From positions 5,800,001 through 5,864,000 of the forward strand of contig NZ_CP023747.1 of NCBI RefSeq assembly GCF_008704995.1: a stretch of 64,000 nucleotides of DNA, in the 5' to 3' direction. Below are positions 1 to 8,862 of this stretch, piece by piece. The position numbers were made by a program, and so were the translations under genes. This DNA comes from Streptomyces nodosus (GTDB taxonomy: Bacteria; Actinomycetota; Actinomycetes; Streptomycetales; Streptomycetaceae). The notes beneath the pieces were generated by a model. The model saw only the letters and a list, made by a program, of their open reading frames with translations. It was not told the origin of the DNA and did no database searches. The first letter of the stretch is position 1; each line of letters starts with the position of its first letter.

Positions 1-1317
1 TACGAGACCCTGCACGGCGCCAAGAAGGGCCTGAAGGACTTCATCGCCCCGCAGGGCATGTTCGAGGACCTGGGCCTGAAGTACGTCGGCCCGATCGACG
101 GCCATGACATCGAGGCCCTGGAGTCCGCCCTCGCCCGTGCCAAGCGGTTCGGCGGCCCGGTCATCGTGCACTGCCTCACCGAGAAGGGCCGGGGCTACCG
201 GCCCGCGGTCGAGGACGAGGCCGACCGCTTCCACGCCGTCGGCGTGATCCACCCGGACACCGGTCTGCCCATCAAGGCCGCGGCCGCCAGCTGGACCTCC
301 GTCTTCGGCGACGAGATGGTCAAGCTCGGCCGCGAGCGCGAGGACGTCGTCGCCATCACCGCCGCGATGCTCCATCCCGTGGGCCTGAAGAAGTTCGCGG
401 AGACCTTCCCGGACCGCATCTACGACGTCGGTATCGCCGAGCAGCACGGCGCGGTCTCCGCGGCCGGCCTGGCCACCGGCGGAGTGCACCCCGTCTTCGC
501 GGTGTACGCCACCTTCCTCAACCGCGCCTTCGATCAGGTCCTCATGGATGTGGCCCTGCACAAGTGCGGGGTGACCTTCGTGCTCGACCGGGCCGGAGTC
601 ACCGGCGACGACGGCGCCTCGCACAACGGCATGTGGGACATGTCGATGCTCCAGGTCGTACCGGGCCTGAGGATCGCCGCCCCGCGCGACGCCGAACAGC
701 TGCGCGCCCAGCTGCGGGAGGCCGTCGACGTCGACGACGCGCCGACCGCGCTGCGCTACTCCAAGGGCGTCGTCGGACCGGCCGTCCCCGCGGTCGGCAC
801 GGTCGGCGGCATGGACGTACTGCGCCGGGCCGACGCGCCCGCACCGGATGTGCTGCTGGTCTCCGTCGGCGCGCTGGCCCCCATGTGCCTGGAGATCGCG
901 GGCCTCCTCGACAAGCAGGGCATCTCCACCACCGTGGTCGACCCGCGCTGGGTCAAGCCCGTCGACGAGGCGCTCGCCCCGCTCGCCGCGCGGCACCGCG
1001 TGGTGGTCACCGTCGAGGACAACTCGCGCGTCGGCGGAGTCGGCTCCGCGATCGCCCAGGCCCTGCGGGACGCGGGTGTCGATGTGCCGCTGCGCGACTT
1101 CGGCATCCCGCCGCGCTTCCTCGACCATGCCTCCCGCAAGGAGGTCATGGCGGAGATCGGCCTGACCGCCCCGGACATCGCCCGCCAGGTGACCGGGCTC
1201 GTCGCCAAGCTGGACGGCCTGCCCGACTCCCGGCTCCGCCCGAGCGGGAAGACCCCCACCGACCGCACCAGTGCCGCGGCACGGGTCGCGGACTCGGCCG
1301 AGCCGGCGCACGACTGA
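1..1317 (+). CDS. dxs: 1-deoxy-D-xylulose-5-phosphate synthase, C-terminal part (5' end outside window)
   Basis: This is the thiamine-diphosphate enzyme that condenses pyruvate with glyceraldehyde-3-phosphate in the first step of the non-mevalonate isoprenoid pathway. The reading frame is open from base 1, so the N-terminal thiamine-binding half is missing. What remains covers the end of the first domain, the pyrimidine-binding domain with the VGIAEQHG motif that carries the catalytic Glu, the RAGVTGDDGASHNG loop, and the transketolase C-terminal domain. A short disordered Ser/Thr/Ala-rich tail precedes the TGA. A strong hairpin follows immediately. The product feeds the same isoprenoid pool used by the geosmin synthase further along the window. 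Confidence 0.97.
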   Translation, partial: YETLHGAKKGLKDFIAPQGMFEDLGLKYVGPIDGHDIEALESALARAKRFGGPVIVHCLTEKGRGYRPAVEDEADRFHAVGVIHPDTGLPIKAAAASWTSVFGDEMVKLGREREDVVAITAAMLHPVGLKKFAETFPDRIYDVGIAEQHGAVSAAGLATGGVHPVFAVYATFLNRAFDQVLMDVALHKCGVTFVLDRAGVTGDDGASHNGMWDMSMLQVVPGLRIAAPRDAEQLRAQLREAVDVDDAPTALRYSKGVVGPAVPAVGTVGGMDVLRRADAPAPDVLLVSVGALAPMCLEIAGLLDKQGISTTVVDPRWVKPVDEALAPLAARHRVVVTVEDNSRVGGVGSAIAQALRDAGVDVPLRDFGIPPRFLDHASRKEVMAEIGLTAPDIARQVTGLVAKLDGLPDSRLRPSGKTPTDRTSAAARVADSAEPAHD

Positions 1318-1335
1318 TACGGCACCCGCACCGTC

Positions 1336-1377
1336 CGGGCCGGTTTCGCCACCCTTCGAGGTGGCGAAACCGGCCCG
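1336..1377 (+). terminator. dxs terminator hairpin
   Basis: An 18-bp perfect stem (1336-1353 pairing with 1360-1377) with a 6-nt loop lies 18 nt after the dxs stop. There is no long U-tract, as is usual for Streptomyces. Confidence 0.85.
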
Positions 1378-1462
1378 TTCGCGTGAATCCTCCCCACTCC
1401 GGGCATAAGCACTGAATCGCCTCTCGATCATGTCGAGAGGGACGAGTGTGGGAGGTACGCCC

Positions 1463-2986
1463 GTGATCAGCACCCTCTTCCGGACGAAGAACGTCGAGCA
1501 GTCGATCCGGGACACCGAGGAGCCCGAGCAGGCGCTCAGTAAGACCCTCTCCGCTCTGGACCTGACCGTGTTCGGTGTCGGTGTCATCATCGGCACCGGC
1601 ATCTTCGTGCTGACCGGCAAGGTCGCCAAGGAGAACGCCGGTCCCGCGGTCTCCCTGGCCTTCGTGGTCGCCGGTGTGGTCTGTGCGCTCGCCGCGCTCT
1701 GCTACGCGGAGTTCGCCTCCACGGTCCCGGTCGCCGGATCCGCGTACACCTTCTCCTACGCCACGCTCGGCGAGCTGCCCGCCTGGATCATCGGCTGGGA
1801 CCTGGTCCTGGAGTTCGCGCTGGGCACGGCGGTGGTCGCGGTCGGCTGGTCCGGGTACATCCGCTCGCTGCTGGACAACGCGGGCTGGCATCTGCCGGCC
1901 TCGCTCGGCGGGCGGGACGGGGCGCACGGCTTCGGCTTCGACATCCTCGCCGCGGTGCTGGTGCTGGTGCTCACCGCGGTGCTGGTGGTCGGGGTGAAGC
2001 TCTCCGCGCGGGTGACCCAGCTGGTCGTCGCCGTCAAGGTGACCGTGGTGCTGATCGTGATCGTCGCGGGCGCCTTCTTCGTCACCGGCGCCAACTACCG
2101 GCCGTTCATCCCCCCGGCGCAGTCGGCGCAGGCGGCCGGCACCCTCAAGGCCCCGCTGATCCAGCTGATGTTCGGCTGGACGCCGTCCGACTTCGGTGTG
2201 ATGGGCATCTTCACCGCCGCGTCCGTGGTGTTCTTCGCCTTCATCGGCTTCGACATCGTGGCCACCACGGCCGAGGAGACCAGGAACCCGCAGCGTGACA
2301 TGCCGCGCGGCATCCTCGGCTCCCTCTTCATCTGCACCGCGCTGTATGTGGGGGTGGCCATCGTCGTCACCGGGATGCAGCACTACCGCGATCTCTCGGT
2401 GGACGCCCCGCTCGCCGACGCCTTCAAGGCCATCGGGCACCCCTGGTACGCGGGAGTGATCAGCTTCGGCGCCGCCGTCGGACTGACGAGCGTCTGTATG
2501 ATCCTGCTGCTCGGCCAGACCCGGGTCTTCTTCGCGATGAGCCGTGACGGGCTGCTGCCCCGCTTCTTCTCCCGGGTCCATCCCCGGTTCAAGACCCCGC
2601 ACCGCCCGACCGTCCTGCTCGGCGGCCTCATCGCCGTCGTCGCGGGTTTCACCAGCCTCAGCGAGCTGGCCGAACTAGTGAACATCGGCACGCTCTTCGC
2701 CTTCATCGTGGTCGCGATCGGCGTGGTCATCCTCCGCAGAACCCGGCCCGACCTGCCCCGCTCCTTCCGCACCCCGTTCGTCCCCGTGGTGCCGGCGCTG
2801 TCGGTGTGCGCCTCACTGTGGCTGATGCTGAATCTGCCGGCCGAGACCTGGCTGCGGTTCGCGATCTGGATGGCCATCGGATTCCTGGTGTACTTCCTCT
2901 ACGGCCGCGCACACAGCCGCCTGGCTCCCCAGGAGAAGCCCGCTCCCACCGGGCCCCCTCCGCCCCCGGAGCGCAACGACGCATAG
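1463..2986 (+). CDS. APC-superfamily amino acid permease
   Basis: Predicted cytoplasmic-membrane amino-acid transporter of about 507 residues. The sequence shows about twelve hydrophobic segments and the APC signature near the N-terminus (VFGVGVIIGTGIFVLTG), where the GTG turn in helix 1 binds the substrate backbone. The cationic-amino-acid/YfnA-like subgroup is most likely, but the substrate cannot be read from sequence. The chosen start is GTG 1463, because a GGGAGGT ribosome-binding site lies 6 nt upstream. An in-frame ATG at 1430 has no such site. The C-terminus is short, Pro-rich and cytoplasmic. The gene is single, downstream of the dxs terminator. Confidence 0.9.
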   Translation: MISTLFRTKNVEQSIRDTEEPEQALSKTLSALDLTVFGVGVIIGTGIFVLTGKVAKENAGPAVSLAFVVAGVVCALAALCYAEFASTVPVAGSAYTFSYATLGELPAWIIGWDLVLEFALGTAVVAVGWSGYIRSLLDNAGWHLPASLGGRDGAHGFGFDILAAVLVLVLTAVLVVGVKLSARVTQLVVAVKVTVVLIVIVAGAFFVTGANYRPFIPPAQSAQAAGTLKAPLIQLMFGWTPSDFGVMGIFTAASVVFFAFIGFDIVATTAEETRNPQRDMPRGILGSLFICTALYVGVAIVVTGMQHYRDLSVDAPLADAFKAIGHPWYAGVISFGAAVGLTSVCMILLLGQTRVFFAMSRDGLLPRFFSRVHPRFKTPHRPTVLLGGLIAVVAGFTSLSELAELVNIGTLFAFIVVAIGVVILRRTRPDLPRSFRTPFVPVVPALSVCASLWLMLNLPAETWLRFAIWMAIGFLVYFLYGRAHSRLAPQEKPAPTGPPPPPERNDA

Positions 2987-3052
2987 CCCCCGCACAAGTG
3001 CACCCGAGTTCGAGTCCGAAGCCCGGTCGGGGCCCGGTCCGGGTGCCCGTTC

Positions 3053-3466
3053 TCAGCTGCGCACCGTGCGGGGTCCCGCCACCTCGGCGCCCAAGCGGGT
3101 CACCCGGTGCCGGAGTTCGCGGTCGGCGGTGATGACGAGGCGGGGGCGGTGGGCGGCGTCGGCGACGAGTTCCACGATGCGGTCGTCCCCGCTGCCGGGC
3201 GCCGGGTCGACGCGTACCCCGGGCACGGACGGAACGCCCCGGGCCGCGCCCTCGACGACCAGAACGACGTCCAGCGGCCCCGGACGGCCGGGCAGGCCGC
3301 TCTCGGCGTACGCCACCAGACGGTCCCGCAGGCGCTCGGCGGCCCCGCGCCGGTCGCGCCACCAGCCGTCCGGCACGGAGCCGACCACGTTCGCCCCGTC
3401 CACGACGAGCAGGGGCGGGACCGGTGAGCCGCCCCCGGTCTCCGATGTGCCTTCGTTCTCGGACAT
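3053..3466 (-). CDS. NYN/PIN-like domain protein (putative ribonuclease)
   Basis: A 137-residue protein. It opens with a short polar leader, followed by LLVVDGANVVGS, the first acidic motif of NYN/YacP-type PIN-like nucleases. The acidic pair in LDVVLVVEG and the GSGDDRIVEL segment supply the remaining metal-binding Asp/Glu positions. RLVITADRELRHRV resembles the last strand-helix unit, where NYN proteins have VVTSDR. I therefore infer a metal-dependent RNase fold, with no known substrate. It is convergent with the upstream permease, with 66 bp between the stops. Start ATG 3466 was chosen over an upstream Arg/Pro-rich extension that looks non-coding. Confidence 0.75.
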   Translation of the reverse strand: MSENEGTSETGGGSPVPPLLVVDGANVVGSVPDGWWRDRRGAAERLRDRLVAYAESGLPGRPGPLDVVLVVEGAARGVPSVPGVRVDPAPGSGDDRIVELVADAAHRPRLVITADRELRHRVTRLGAEVAGPRTVRS

Positions 3467-3616
3467 GTGCCCAGCTTGGCACGGAGCCGCCGTCCCGGCC
3501 CGGTGACCCCGGGACGCCGGCACCGCGCGGTCGATGGTGGGCCCGACAGCAGGCGGGGCGGCCCGGCGTGGGACGGCAGAGGCACACCGAGGCGCGCCCC
3601 GTTCACGGGCGACGCG

Positions 3617-3663
3617 AAAAGGGGTGGGCCGCACGGAGAAGTCCCGTGCGGCCCACCCCTTTT
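3617..3663 (-). terminator. fadBA operon terminator
   Basis: Perfect 20-bp stem (3617-3636 with 3644-3663) and a 7-nt loop directly after the fadB stop codon. The stem ends in AAAA/TTTT, giving a U-run on the minus-strand transcript. Confidence 0.88.
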
Positions 3664-3676
3664 CACAGTGGGTCCG

Positions 3677-5806
3677 TCACTCCGGGACGCTCGCCACGCC
3701 CGGCTCCAGGAACCTCTTGCCGTTCACCCGCTCGGAGACGCCCTCGCGATCCAGATACGGGGTGACGCCGCCCAGGTGGAAGGGCCAGCCCGCGCCCGTG
3801 ATCAGACAGAGGTCGATGTCCTGGGCCTCGGCCACGACACCCTCCTCCAGCATCAGCCCGATCTCCTGCGCCACCGCGTCCAGCACCCGGGCCCGGACCT
3901 GCTCCTCCGTCAGGACCGTGTCGCCCTGCTTCAGCAGCGCGAGCACCTCCGGGTCCAGCTCCGGCGTGCCGCTGTCATGGACGTAGAAGCCGCGCTTGCC
4001 CGCCTCGACGACCGCCTTGAGGTTGGGGGAGACCGTGAAGCGGTCCGGGAAGGCGCCGTGCAGCGTCTCGGAGACATGCAGACCGATGGCCGGGCCGACC
4101 AGCTCCAGCAGCACCAGCGGGGACATCGGCAGGCCCAGGGGCTCCACCGCCTGCTCCGCCACCTCGACGGGGGTGCCCTCGTCGATGACGTTCTGGATCT
4201 CGCCCATGAAGCGGGTCAGGATGCGGTTGACGACGAACGCCGGGGCGTCCTTCACCAGGACCGCCGTCTTCTTCAGCTTCTTGGCGACGGCGAACGCCGT
4301 GGCCAGGGAGGCCTCGTCGGTCTTCGCACCGCGGACGATCTCCAGCAGCGGCAGTACCGCGACCGGGTTGAAGAAGTGGAAGCCGACGACCCGCTCGGGG
4401 TGCTTCAGCTGCGACGCCATCTCGGACACCGAGAGCGAGGAGGTGTTGGTGGCGAGGATCGCATGCGCCGGGGCGACCGCCTCGACCTCCGCGAACACCC
4501 GCTGCTTGACGCCGATCTCCTCGAAGACCGCCTCGATGACGAAGTCGGCGTCCGAGAAGCCCTCAGCCTTGTCCAGGACACCGGTCACCAGCGCCTTGAG
4601 CCGGTTGGCCTTGTCCTGGTTGATCCGGCCCCTGCCGAGCAGCTTGTCGATCTCGGAGTGGACATAGCCCACCCCCTTGTCCACCCGCTCCTGGTCGATG
4701 TCGGTGAGGACGACCGGGACCTCCAGACGGCGCAGGAAGAGCAGCGCCAGCTGCGAGGCCATCAGACCGGCGCCGACGACCCCGACCTTGGTGACCGGGC
4801 GGGCCAGATTCCTGTCCGGGGCGCCCGCCGGGCGTTTGCCACGCTTCTGGACCAGGTTGAAGGCGTAGATGCCGGAGCGCAGTTCACCGCCCATGATCAG
4901 GTCCGCGAGGGCCTGGTCCTCGGCGTCGTACCCCTGCTGGAGGTCGCCGTTCTTGGCCGCGGCGATGATGTCCAGGGCCCGGTAGGCGGCCGGGGCCGCG
5001 CCGTGCACCTTGCTGTCGGCGATGAAGCGGCCGCGGGCGACGGCCTGGTCCCAGGCGTCGCCGCGGTCCAGCACCGGGCGCTCGACCTCGATCTCGCCGG
5101 TGAGCACCCGCGCCGTCCAGACCAGCGACTGCTCCAGGAAGTCGGCGCCCTCGAACAGGGCGTCGGCGATGCCGAGTTCATGGACCTGCCGGCCCTTGAG
5201 CTGCCTGTTCTGGTTGAGAGAGTTCTCGATGATGACCGAGACGGCCCGGTCGGCACCGATCAGGTTGGGCAGCAGGGTGCAGCCGCCCCAGCCCGGGACC
5301 AGGCCCAGGAACACCTCGGGCAGCGAGAACGCCGGGAGCGCCCGGGAGACCGTGCGGTAGGTGCAGTGCAGGCCGATCTCGACCCCGCCGCCCATCGCCG
5401 CGCCGTTGTAGTACGTGAAGGTGGGCACGGCAAGCCCGGCGAGGCGCTTGAAGACCTCGTGGCCGCCCCTGCCGATGGCGAGCGCCTGCTCATGGGTCTT
5501 CAGCAGCTCGACGCCCTTGAGGTCGGCGCCGACGGCGAAGATGAACGGCTTGCCGGTGACACCGACGCCGACGATCTCACCGGCCGCGGCCTCCCGCTCG
5601 ACCTGGTCGATCGCAAGGTCCAGGTTGGCGAGGGACTGTGGCCCGAAGGTGGTCGGCTTGGTGTGGTCGAGGCCGTTGTCCAGGGTGATCAGGGCGAACC
5701 GCCCGGCATCGAACGGCAGGTCGAAGTGGCGTACCTGCGCCTGGGTGACGACCTCGTCCGGGAACAGCTCGGCCGCGCCCTTCAACAGTTCAGCGGTGGT
5801 GCTCAC
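3677..5806 (-). CDS. fadB: Fatty-acid oxidation complex alpha subunit (enoyl-CoA hydratase / 3-hydroxyacyl-CoA dehydrogenase)
   Basis: A 709-residue bifunctional beta-oxidation enzyme. Residues about 25-300 are a crotonase domain with both catalytic glutamates visible (GGGVEIG, E143; SLPEVFLG, E164). From residue 340 a Rossmann NAD-binding motif (VGVVGAGLMAS) starts the 3-hydroxyacyl-CoA dehydrogenase part, with the FHFFNPV motif further on and a duplicated C-terminal domain. The enzyme hydrates enoyl-CoA and oxidises the product to 3-ketoacyl-CoA, which the thiolase encoded just upstream cleaves. The GTG start overlaps the thiolase stop by 4 nt (GTGA), so the two are translationally coupled. 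The third glycine of the usual GxGxxG motif is Ser/Ala-like here, a mild deviation. Confidence 0.93.
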   Translation of the reverse strand: MSTTAELLKGAAELFPDEVVTQAQVRHFDLPFDAGRFALITLDNGLDHTKPTTFGPQSLANLDLAIDQVEREAAAGEIVGVGVTGKPFIFAVGADLKGVELLKTHEQALAIGRGGHEVFKRLAGLAVPTFTYYNGAAMGGGVEIGLHCTYRTVSRALPAFSLPEVFLGLVPGWGGCTLLPNLIGADRAVSVIIENSLNQNRQLKGRQVHELGIADALFEGADFLEQSLVWTARVLTGEIEVERPVLDRGDAWDQAVARGRFIADSKVHGAAPAAYRALDIIAAAKNGDLQQGYDAEDQALADLIMGGELRSGIYAFNLVQKRGKRPAGAPDRNLARPVTKVGVVGAGLMASQLALLFLRRLEVPVVLTDIDQERVDKGVGYVHSEIDKLLGRGRINQDKANRLKALVTGVLDKAEGFSDADFVIEAVFEEIGVKQRVFAEVEAVAPAHAILATNTSSLSVSEMASQLKHPERVVGFHFFNPVAVLPLLEIVRGAKTDEASLATAFAVAKKLKKTAVLVKDAPAFVVNRILTRFMGEIQNVIDEGTPVEVAEQAVEPLGLPMSPLVLLELVGPAIGLHVSETLHGAFPDRFTVSPNLKAVVEAGKRGFYVHDSGTPELDPEVLALLKQGDTVLTEEQVRARVLDAVAQEIGLMLEEGVVAEAQDIDLCLITGAGWPFHLGGVTPYLDREGVSERVNGKRFLEPGVASVPE

Positions 5807-7020
5807 TTGTCCCCCTCGAAGTGCGGGTTCTCCCAGATGACCGTCGCGCCCATGCCGAAGCCGACGCACATGGTGGTCAGTCCGTAGCGGACCTCGGGCC
5901 GCTCCTCGAACTGGCGGGCCAACTGCGTCATCAGCCGGACGCCGGAGGCGGCGAGCGGGTGGCCGTAGGCGATGGCGCCGCCGTACCGGTTGACGCGCTC
6001 GTCGTCGTCCGCGATGCCGTAGTGGTCGAGGAAGGCCAGGACCTGGACCGCGAAGGCCTCGTTGATCTCGAACAGGCCGATGTCGGAGATGGCAAGGCCC
6101 GCCTTGGCGAGGGCCTTCTCGGTGGCCGGGATCGGGCCGTACCCCATGACCTCCGGCTCGACGCCCGCGAAGGCGTACGACACCAGGCGCATCTTGACCG
6201 GCAGGCCGTTCTCGCGGGCGAACTCCTCGCTCGCGATGATCGAGGCGGTGGCGCCGTCGTTGAGCCCCGCGGCGTTGCCCGCGGTGACCCGGCCGTGGAC
6301 GCGGAACGGCGTCTTGAGGCCCGCCAGGTTCTCCAGGGTGGTGCCCGGACGCATCGGCTCGTCCGCCGTGACCAGGCCCCAGCCGGTCTCGCCGCCGGCC
6401 GGGTCGGTGCGGCGCACCGAGATCGGCACCAGGTCCTGCTGGATCGTGCCGTCGGCGTACGCCTTGGCGGCCTTCTCCTGCGAGCGCACGGCGTATTCGT
6501 CGGCGCGCACCTTGGTGAGGTGCGGGAAGCGGTCGTGCAGGTTCTCCGCGGTCATGCCCATGAAGAGGGCGGACTCGTCGACCAGCTTCTCGCTCACGAA
6601 GCGGGGGTTCGGGTCCACGCCCTCGCCCATGGGGTGGCGGCCCATGTGCTCGACACCGCCCGCGATCACGACGTCGTAGGCGCCGAAGGCGATGGAGCCC
6701 GCCGTGGTCGTCACGGCCGTCAGCGCGCCGGCGCACATCCGGTCGATGGAGTAGCCGGGGACGGACTGGGGGAGACCGGCGAGGATGCCCGCGGTACGCC
6801 CGAGGGTCAGGCCCTGGTCGCCGATCTGCGTGGTCGCGGCGACGGCGACCTCGTCGACCTTCTTCGGGTCGAGGCCCGGGTTGCGGCGCAGCAGCTCCCG
6901 GATCGCCTTCACGACCAGGTCGTCCGCGCGGGTCTCGTGGTAGATGCCCTTCGGGCCCGCCTTGCCGAACGGGGTACGGACGCCGTCGACGAAGACGACG
7001 TCCCTGACGGTACGAGGCAC
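5803..7020 (-). CDS. fadA: Acetyl-CoA C-acyltransferase (3-ketoacyl-CoA thiolase)
   Basis: A 405-residue thiolase that removes acetyl-CoA from 3-ketoacyl-CoA as the last step of beta-oxidation. The nucleophilic Cys is in DRMCAGALTA (C96). The catalytic His is in AYGHPLAASG, and the second Cys is in TMCVGFGMG near the C-terminus. The start is GTG 7020, with a CTGGAGGAG ribosome-binding site about 9 nt upstream; longer versions would include non-coding sequence. It is first gene of the fadA-fadB operon. A palindrome 44 nt upstream may be the operator. Confidence 0.94.
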   Translation of the reverse strand: MPRTVRDVVFVDGVRTPFGKAGPKGIYHETRADDLVVKAIRELLRRNPGLDPKKVDEVAVAATTQIGDQGLTLGRTAGILAGLPQSVPGYSIDRMCAGALTAVTTTAGSIAFGAYDVVIAGGVEHMGRHPMGEGVDPNPRFVSEKLVDESALFMGMTAENLHDRFPHLTKVRADEYAVRSQEKAAKAYADGTIQQDLVPISVRRTDPAGGETGWGLVTADEPMRPGTTLENLAGLKTPFRVHGRVTAGNAAGLNDGATASIIASEEFARENGLPVKMRLVSYAFAGVEPEVMGYGPIPATEKALAKAGLAISDIGLFEINEAFAVQVLAFLDHYGIADDDERVNRYGGAIAYGHPLAASGVRLMTQLARQFEERPEVRYGLTTMCVGFGMGATVIWENPHFEGDK

Positions 7021-7063
7021 GATGGCTCTCCTCCAGGGTGCGGAACGGCACTGCTGCGACGCG

Positions 7064-7079
7064 CTGAGCACGCGCTCAG
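7064..7079 (-). promoter_or_regulatory. Palindrome upstream of the thiolase gene (possible operator)
   Basis: CTGAGC-ACGC-GCTCAG, a perfect 6-4-6 dyad about 45 nt before the fadA start codon. Its size and position suit a TetR/FadR-type repressor site for a beta-oxidation operon. The regulator is not identified, and no such gene is adjacent. Confidence 0.45.
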
Positions 7080-7289
7080 TCCCATGCTACTCGTGGGTAA
7101 CCAAGCTGCCCAGTCCTGCTGGTCCAAGCGGTGAAGGTCACATCCCCGGCGCGGACACGGGGGTAGGGCGGGCCGAGGTGAGTCGTACGGGGGCGTGGAT
7201 GAGGAGCCCGGGAAGATGTGACCGGAACAGAATGCTCCGGGAGCCGCGCCGGGTGCGCCGGGGACGCCCACGAATGGGCGCAGCCCTTC
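7080..7289. other. Intergenic sequence between fadA and rnd
   Basis: Together with the neighbouring operator and hairpin this makes a 349-bp gene-free stretch. It should hold the fadA promoter. I see no convincing open reading frame or further repeat in it. Confidence 0.5.
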
Positions 7290-7320
7290 GGGCGGGTCCG
7301 GCCTTTCGCCGGGCCCGCCC
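7290..7320 (-). terminator. rnd terminator hairpin
   Basis: A 13-bp stem with one wobble (7290-7302 with 7308-7320) and a CTTTC loop, about 50 nt past the RNase D stop codon. Confidence 0.7.
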
Positions 7321-7369
7321 GGGTGGGAGAGCGGGGTCGAGGGCGTACCGCGGAAGAGCGGGTGGTCCC

Positions 7370-8644
7370 TCAGGCCTTGGTGGTGAGTGCGAGGGTCAGG
7401 ACGGGGGTCACCTGTTCGATCTGCCAGGGCCGGGCCCCGTACCCGGCGAGCGCGGCGGCCACCGACTCCGGGTCGATCGGCTGCGGCGGTTCCCAGCACA
7501 CCCGCCGCACGGTGTCGGGGGAGATCAGGTTCTCCTGCGGCATGTTCAGCTCCTCGGCGAGCTCCGACACCGCGGCCCGCGCCGCGGACAGCCGGGCCGC
7601 GGCCGACGGGTCCTTGTCGGCCCAGGCCCGCGGGGGCGGAGGCCCGGTCACCGGCTGCCCCGGCTGCGGCAGCGCGGACTCGGACAGCGCCCTGGCGCGG
7701 TCGATCGCCGCCTGCCACTGCTCCAGCTGGCGCCGCCCCGTGCGGCTGCCGAAGCCGTTCAGCGAGGCGAGGGCGTGCACATTCGGCGGGATGGCCAGCG
7801 CGGCCTCGATGATCGCCGCGTCCCCGAGTACCTTGCCCGGCGAGACGTCCCGGCGCTGCGCGATCCGGTCCCGGGTCTGCCACAGCTCCCGGACGACCGC
7901 CATCTGCCGACGGCGGCGCACCTTGTGCATACCGGACGTACGGCGCCAGGGGTCCTTGCGCGGCTCCGCCGGCGGGGCGGAGGCGATCGCGTCGAACTCC
8001 TGGAGCGCCCACTCCAGCTTGCCCTGCCGGTCCAGCTCCTTCTCCAGGGCGTCGCGCAGATCGACCAGGAGCTCCACGTCGAGGGCGGCATAGCGCAGCC
8101 AGGGCTCGGGCAGCGGGCGCGTCGACCAGTCGACGGCGGAGTGTCCCTTCTCCAGGACGAAGCCGAGGACGTTCTCCACCATGGCGCCGAGCCCGACCCG
8201 CGGGAATCCGGCGAGCCGTCCTGCCAGCTCGGTGTCGAACAGACGGGTGGGCACCATGCCTATTTCCCGCAGACACGGCAGGTCCTGGGTGGCGGCGTGG
8301 AGCACCCACTCGACACCGGAGAGCTCCTGGCCCAGGCCGGCGAGACCCGGGCAGGCGATGGGGTCGATCAGCGCGGAGCCCGCGCCCTCGCGGCGCAGCT
8401 GGACCAGATAGGCGCGCTGGCCGTACCGGTAGCCGGAGGCGCGCTCGGCGTCGACGGCGACGGGTCCCGAGCCGGCCGCGAAGGCGGCGACCACCTCGGC
8501 GAGCGAGTCCTCGTCGGTGATCACCGGCGGGATGCCGTCGCGCGGTTCGAGCAAAGGGATCGGCGCCTCTTCGACGTCGTCCGGAGGGGCGCCTCCGGTG
8601 GTTCGCAGTGGACTGTCTGCTGCGGTCTCTTGGGCGTCGGTCAC
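7370..8644 (-). CDS. rnd: Ribonuclease D / HRDC-domain 3'-5' exonuclease
   Basis: A 424-residue DEDD-superfamily exonuclease, probably acting in tRNA or other RNA 3'-end maturation. The DEDD motifs can be followed: VAVDAERASG (exo I, Asp-Glu), then LFDTELAGR (exo II), and a later YAALDVELL segment (exo III, Tyr-Asp). The HRDC nucleic-acid-binding domain lies around residues 230-310 (RRRQMAVVRELWQTRDRIAQRRDVSPG). The N-terminal 40 residues are acidic and low-complexity. Start ATG 8644 begins MTDAQET. It is probably a single-gene unit with its own hairpin downstream; whiI is read in the same direction 218 nt upstream. Confidence 0.9.
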   Translation of the reverse strand: MTDAQETAADSPLRTTGGAPPDDVEEAPIPLLEPRDGIPPVITDEDSLAEVVAAFAAGSGPVAVDAERASGYRYGQRAYLVQLRREGAGSALIDPIACPGLAGLGQELSGVEWVLHAATQDLPCLREIGMVPTRLFDTELAGRLAGFPRVGLGAMVENVLGFVLEKGHSAVDWSTRPLPEPWLRYAALDVELLVDLRDALEKELDRQGKLEWALQEFDAIASAPPAEPRKDPWRRTSGMHKVRRRRQMAVVRELWQTRDRIAQRRDVSPGKVLGDAAIIEAALAIPPNVHALASLNGFGSRTGRRQLEQWQAAIDRARALSESALPQPGQPVTGPPPPRAWADKDPSAAARLSAARAAVSELAEELNMPQENLISPDTVRRVCWEPPQPIDPESVAAALAGYGARPWQIEQVTPVLTLALTTKA

Positions 8645-8862
8645 GTGTCAAGGGTATCCGTGTATGGACTGCGCCCGTCGACGGAACGTTCCGTCGACGG
8701 GCGGTGAAGGGTCGTAAACCAGTCATGTGTCACACGTGTGGGTGAGGAACTTCTGCGAGTCCGCCCCCACGTGGACGCGGGTCGTGCCGGCGGTGGTCTT
8801 TTCGGGCCCGGTCGGGGGCGGCTCGGTGCGGACGCGCGGCGGCAGGACGGTCGGCGGCGGGG

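Noticed and set aside
1145..2602. A 485-residue minus-strand open frame opposite the permease
   Set aside because: Its composition (His/Asp/Gly/Arg-rich repeats) is the typical antisense shadow of a GC-rich membrane protein gene; no domain or start signal.
3467..5887. An 806-residue plus-strand open frame opposite fadB
   Set aside because: An antisense shadow of fadB with low-complexity Asp/Gly/Arg/Leu composition, while fadB has full family motifs.
3677..7051. A 1124-residue open frame covering fadB and part of the thiolase region on the minus strand
   Set aside because: The first about 415 codons are Arg/Gly/Pro-rich nonsense in the wrong frame of the thiolase gene. fadB proper starts at GTG 5806, overlapping the thiolase stop.
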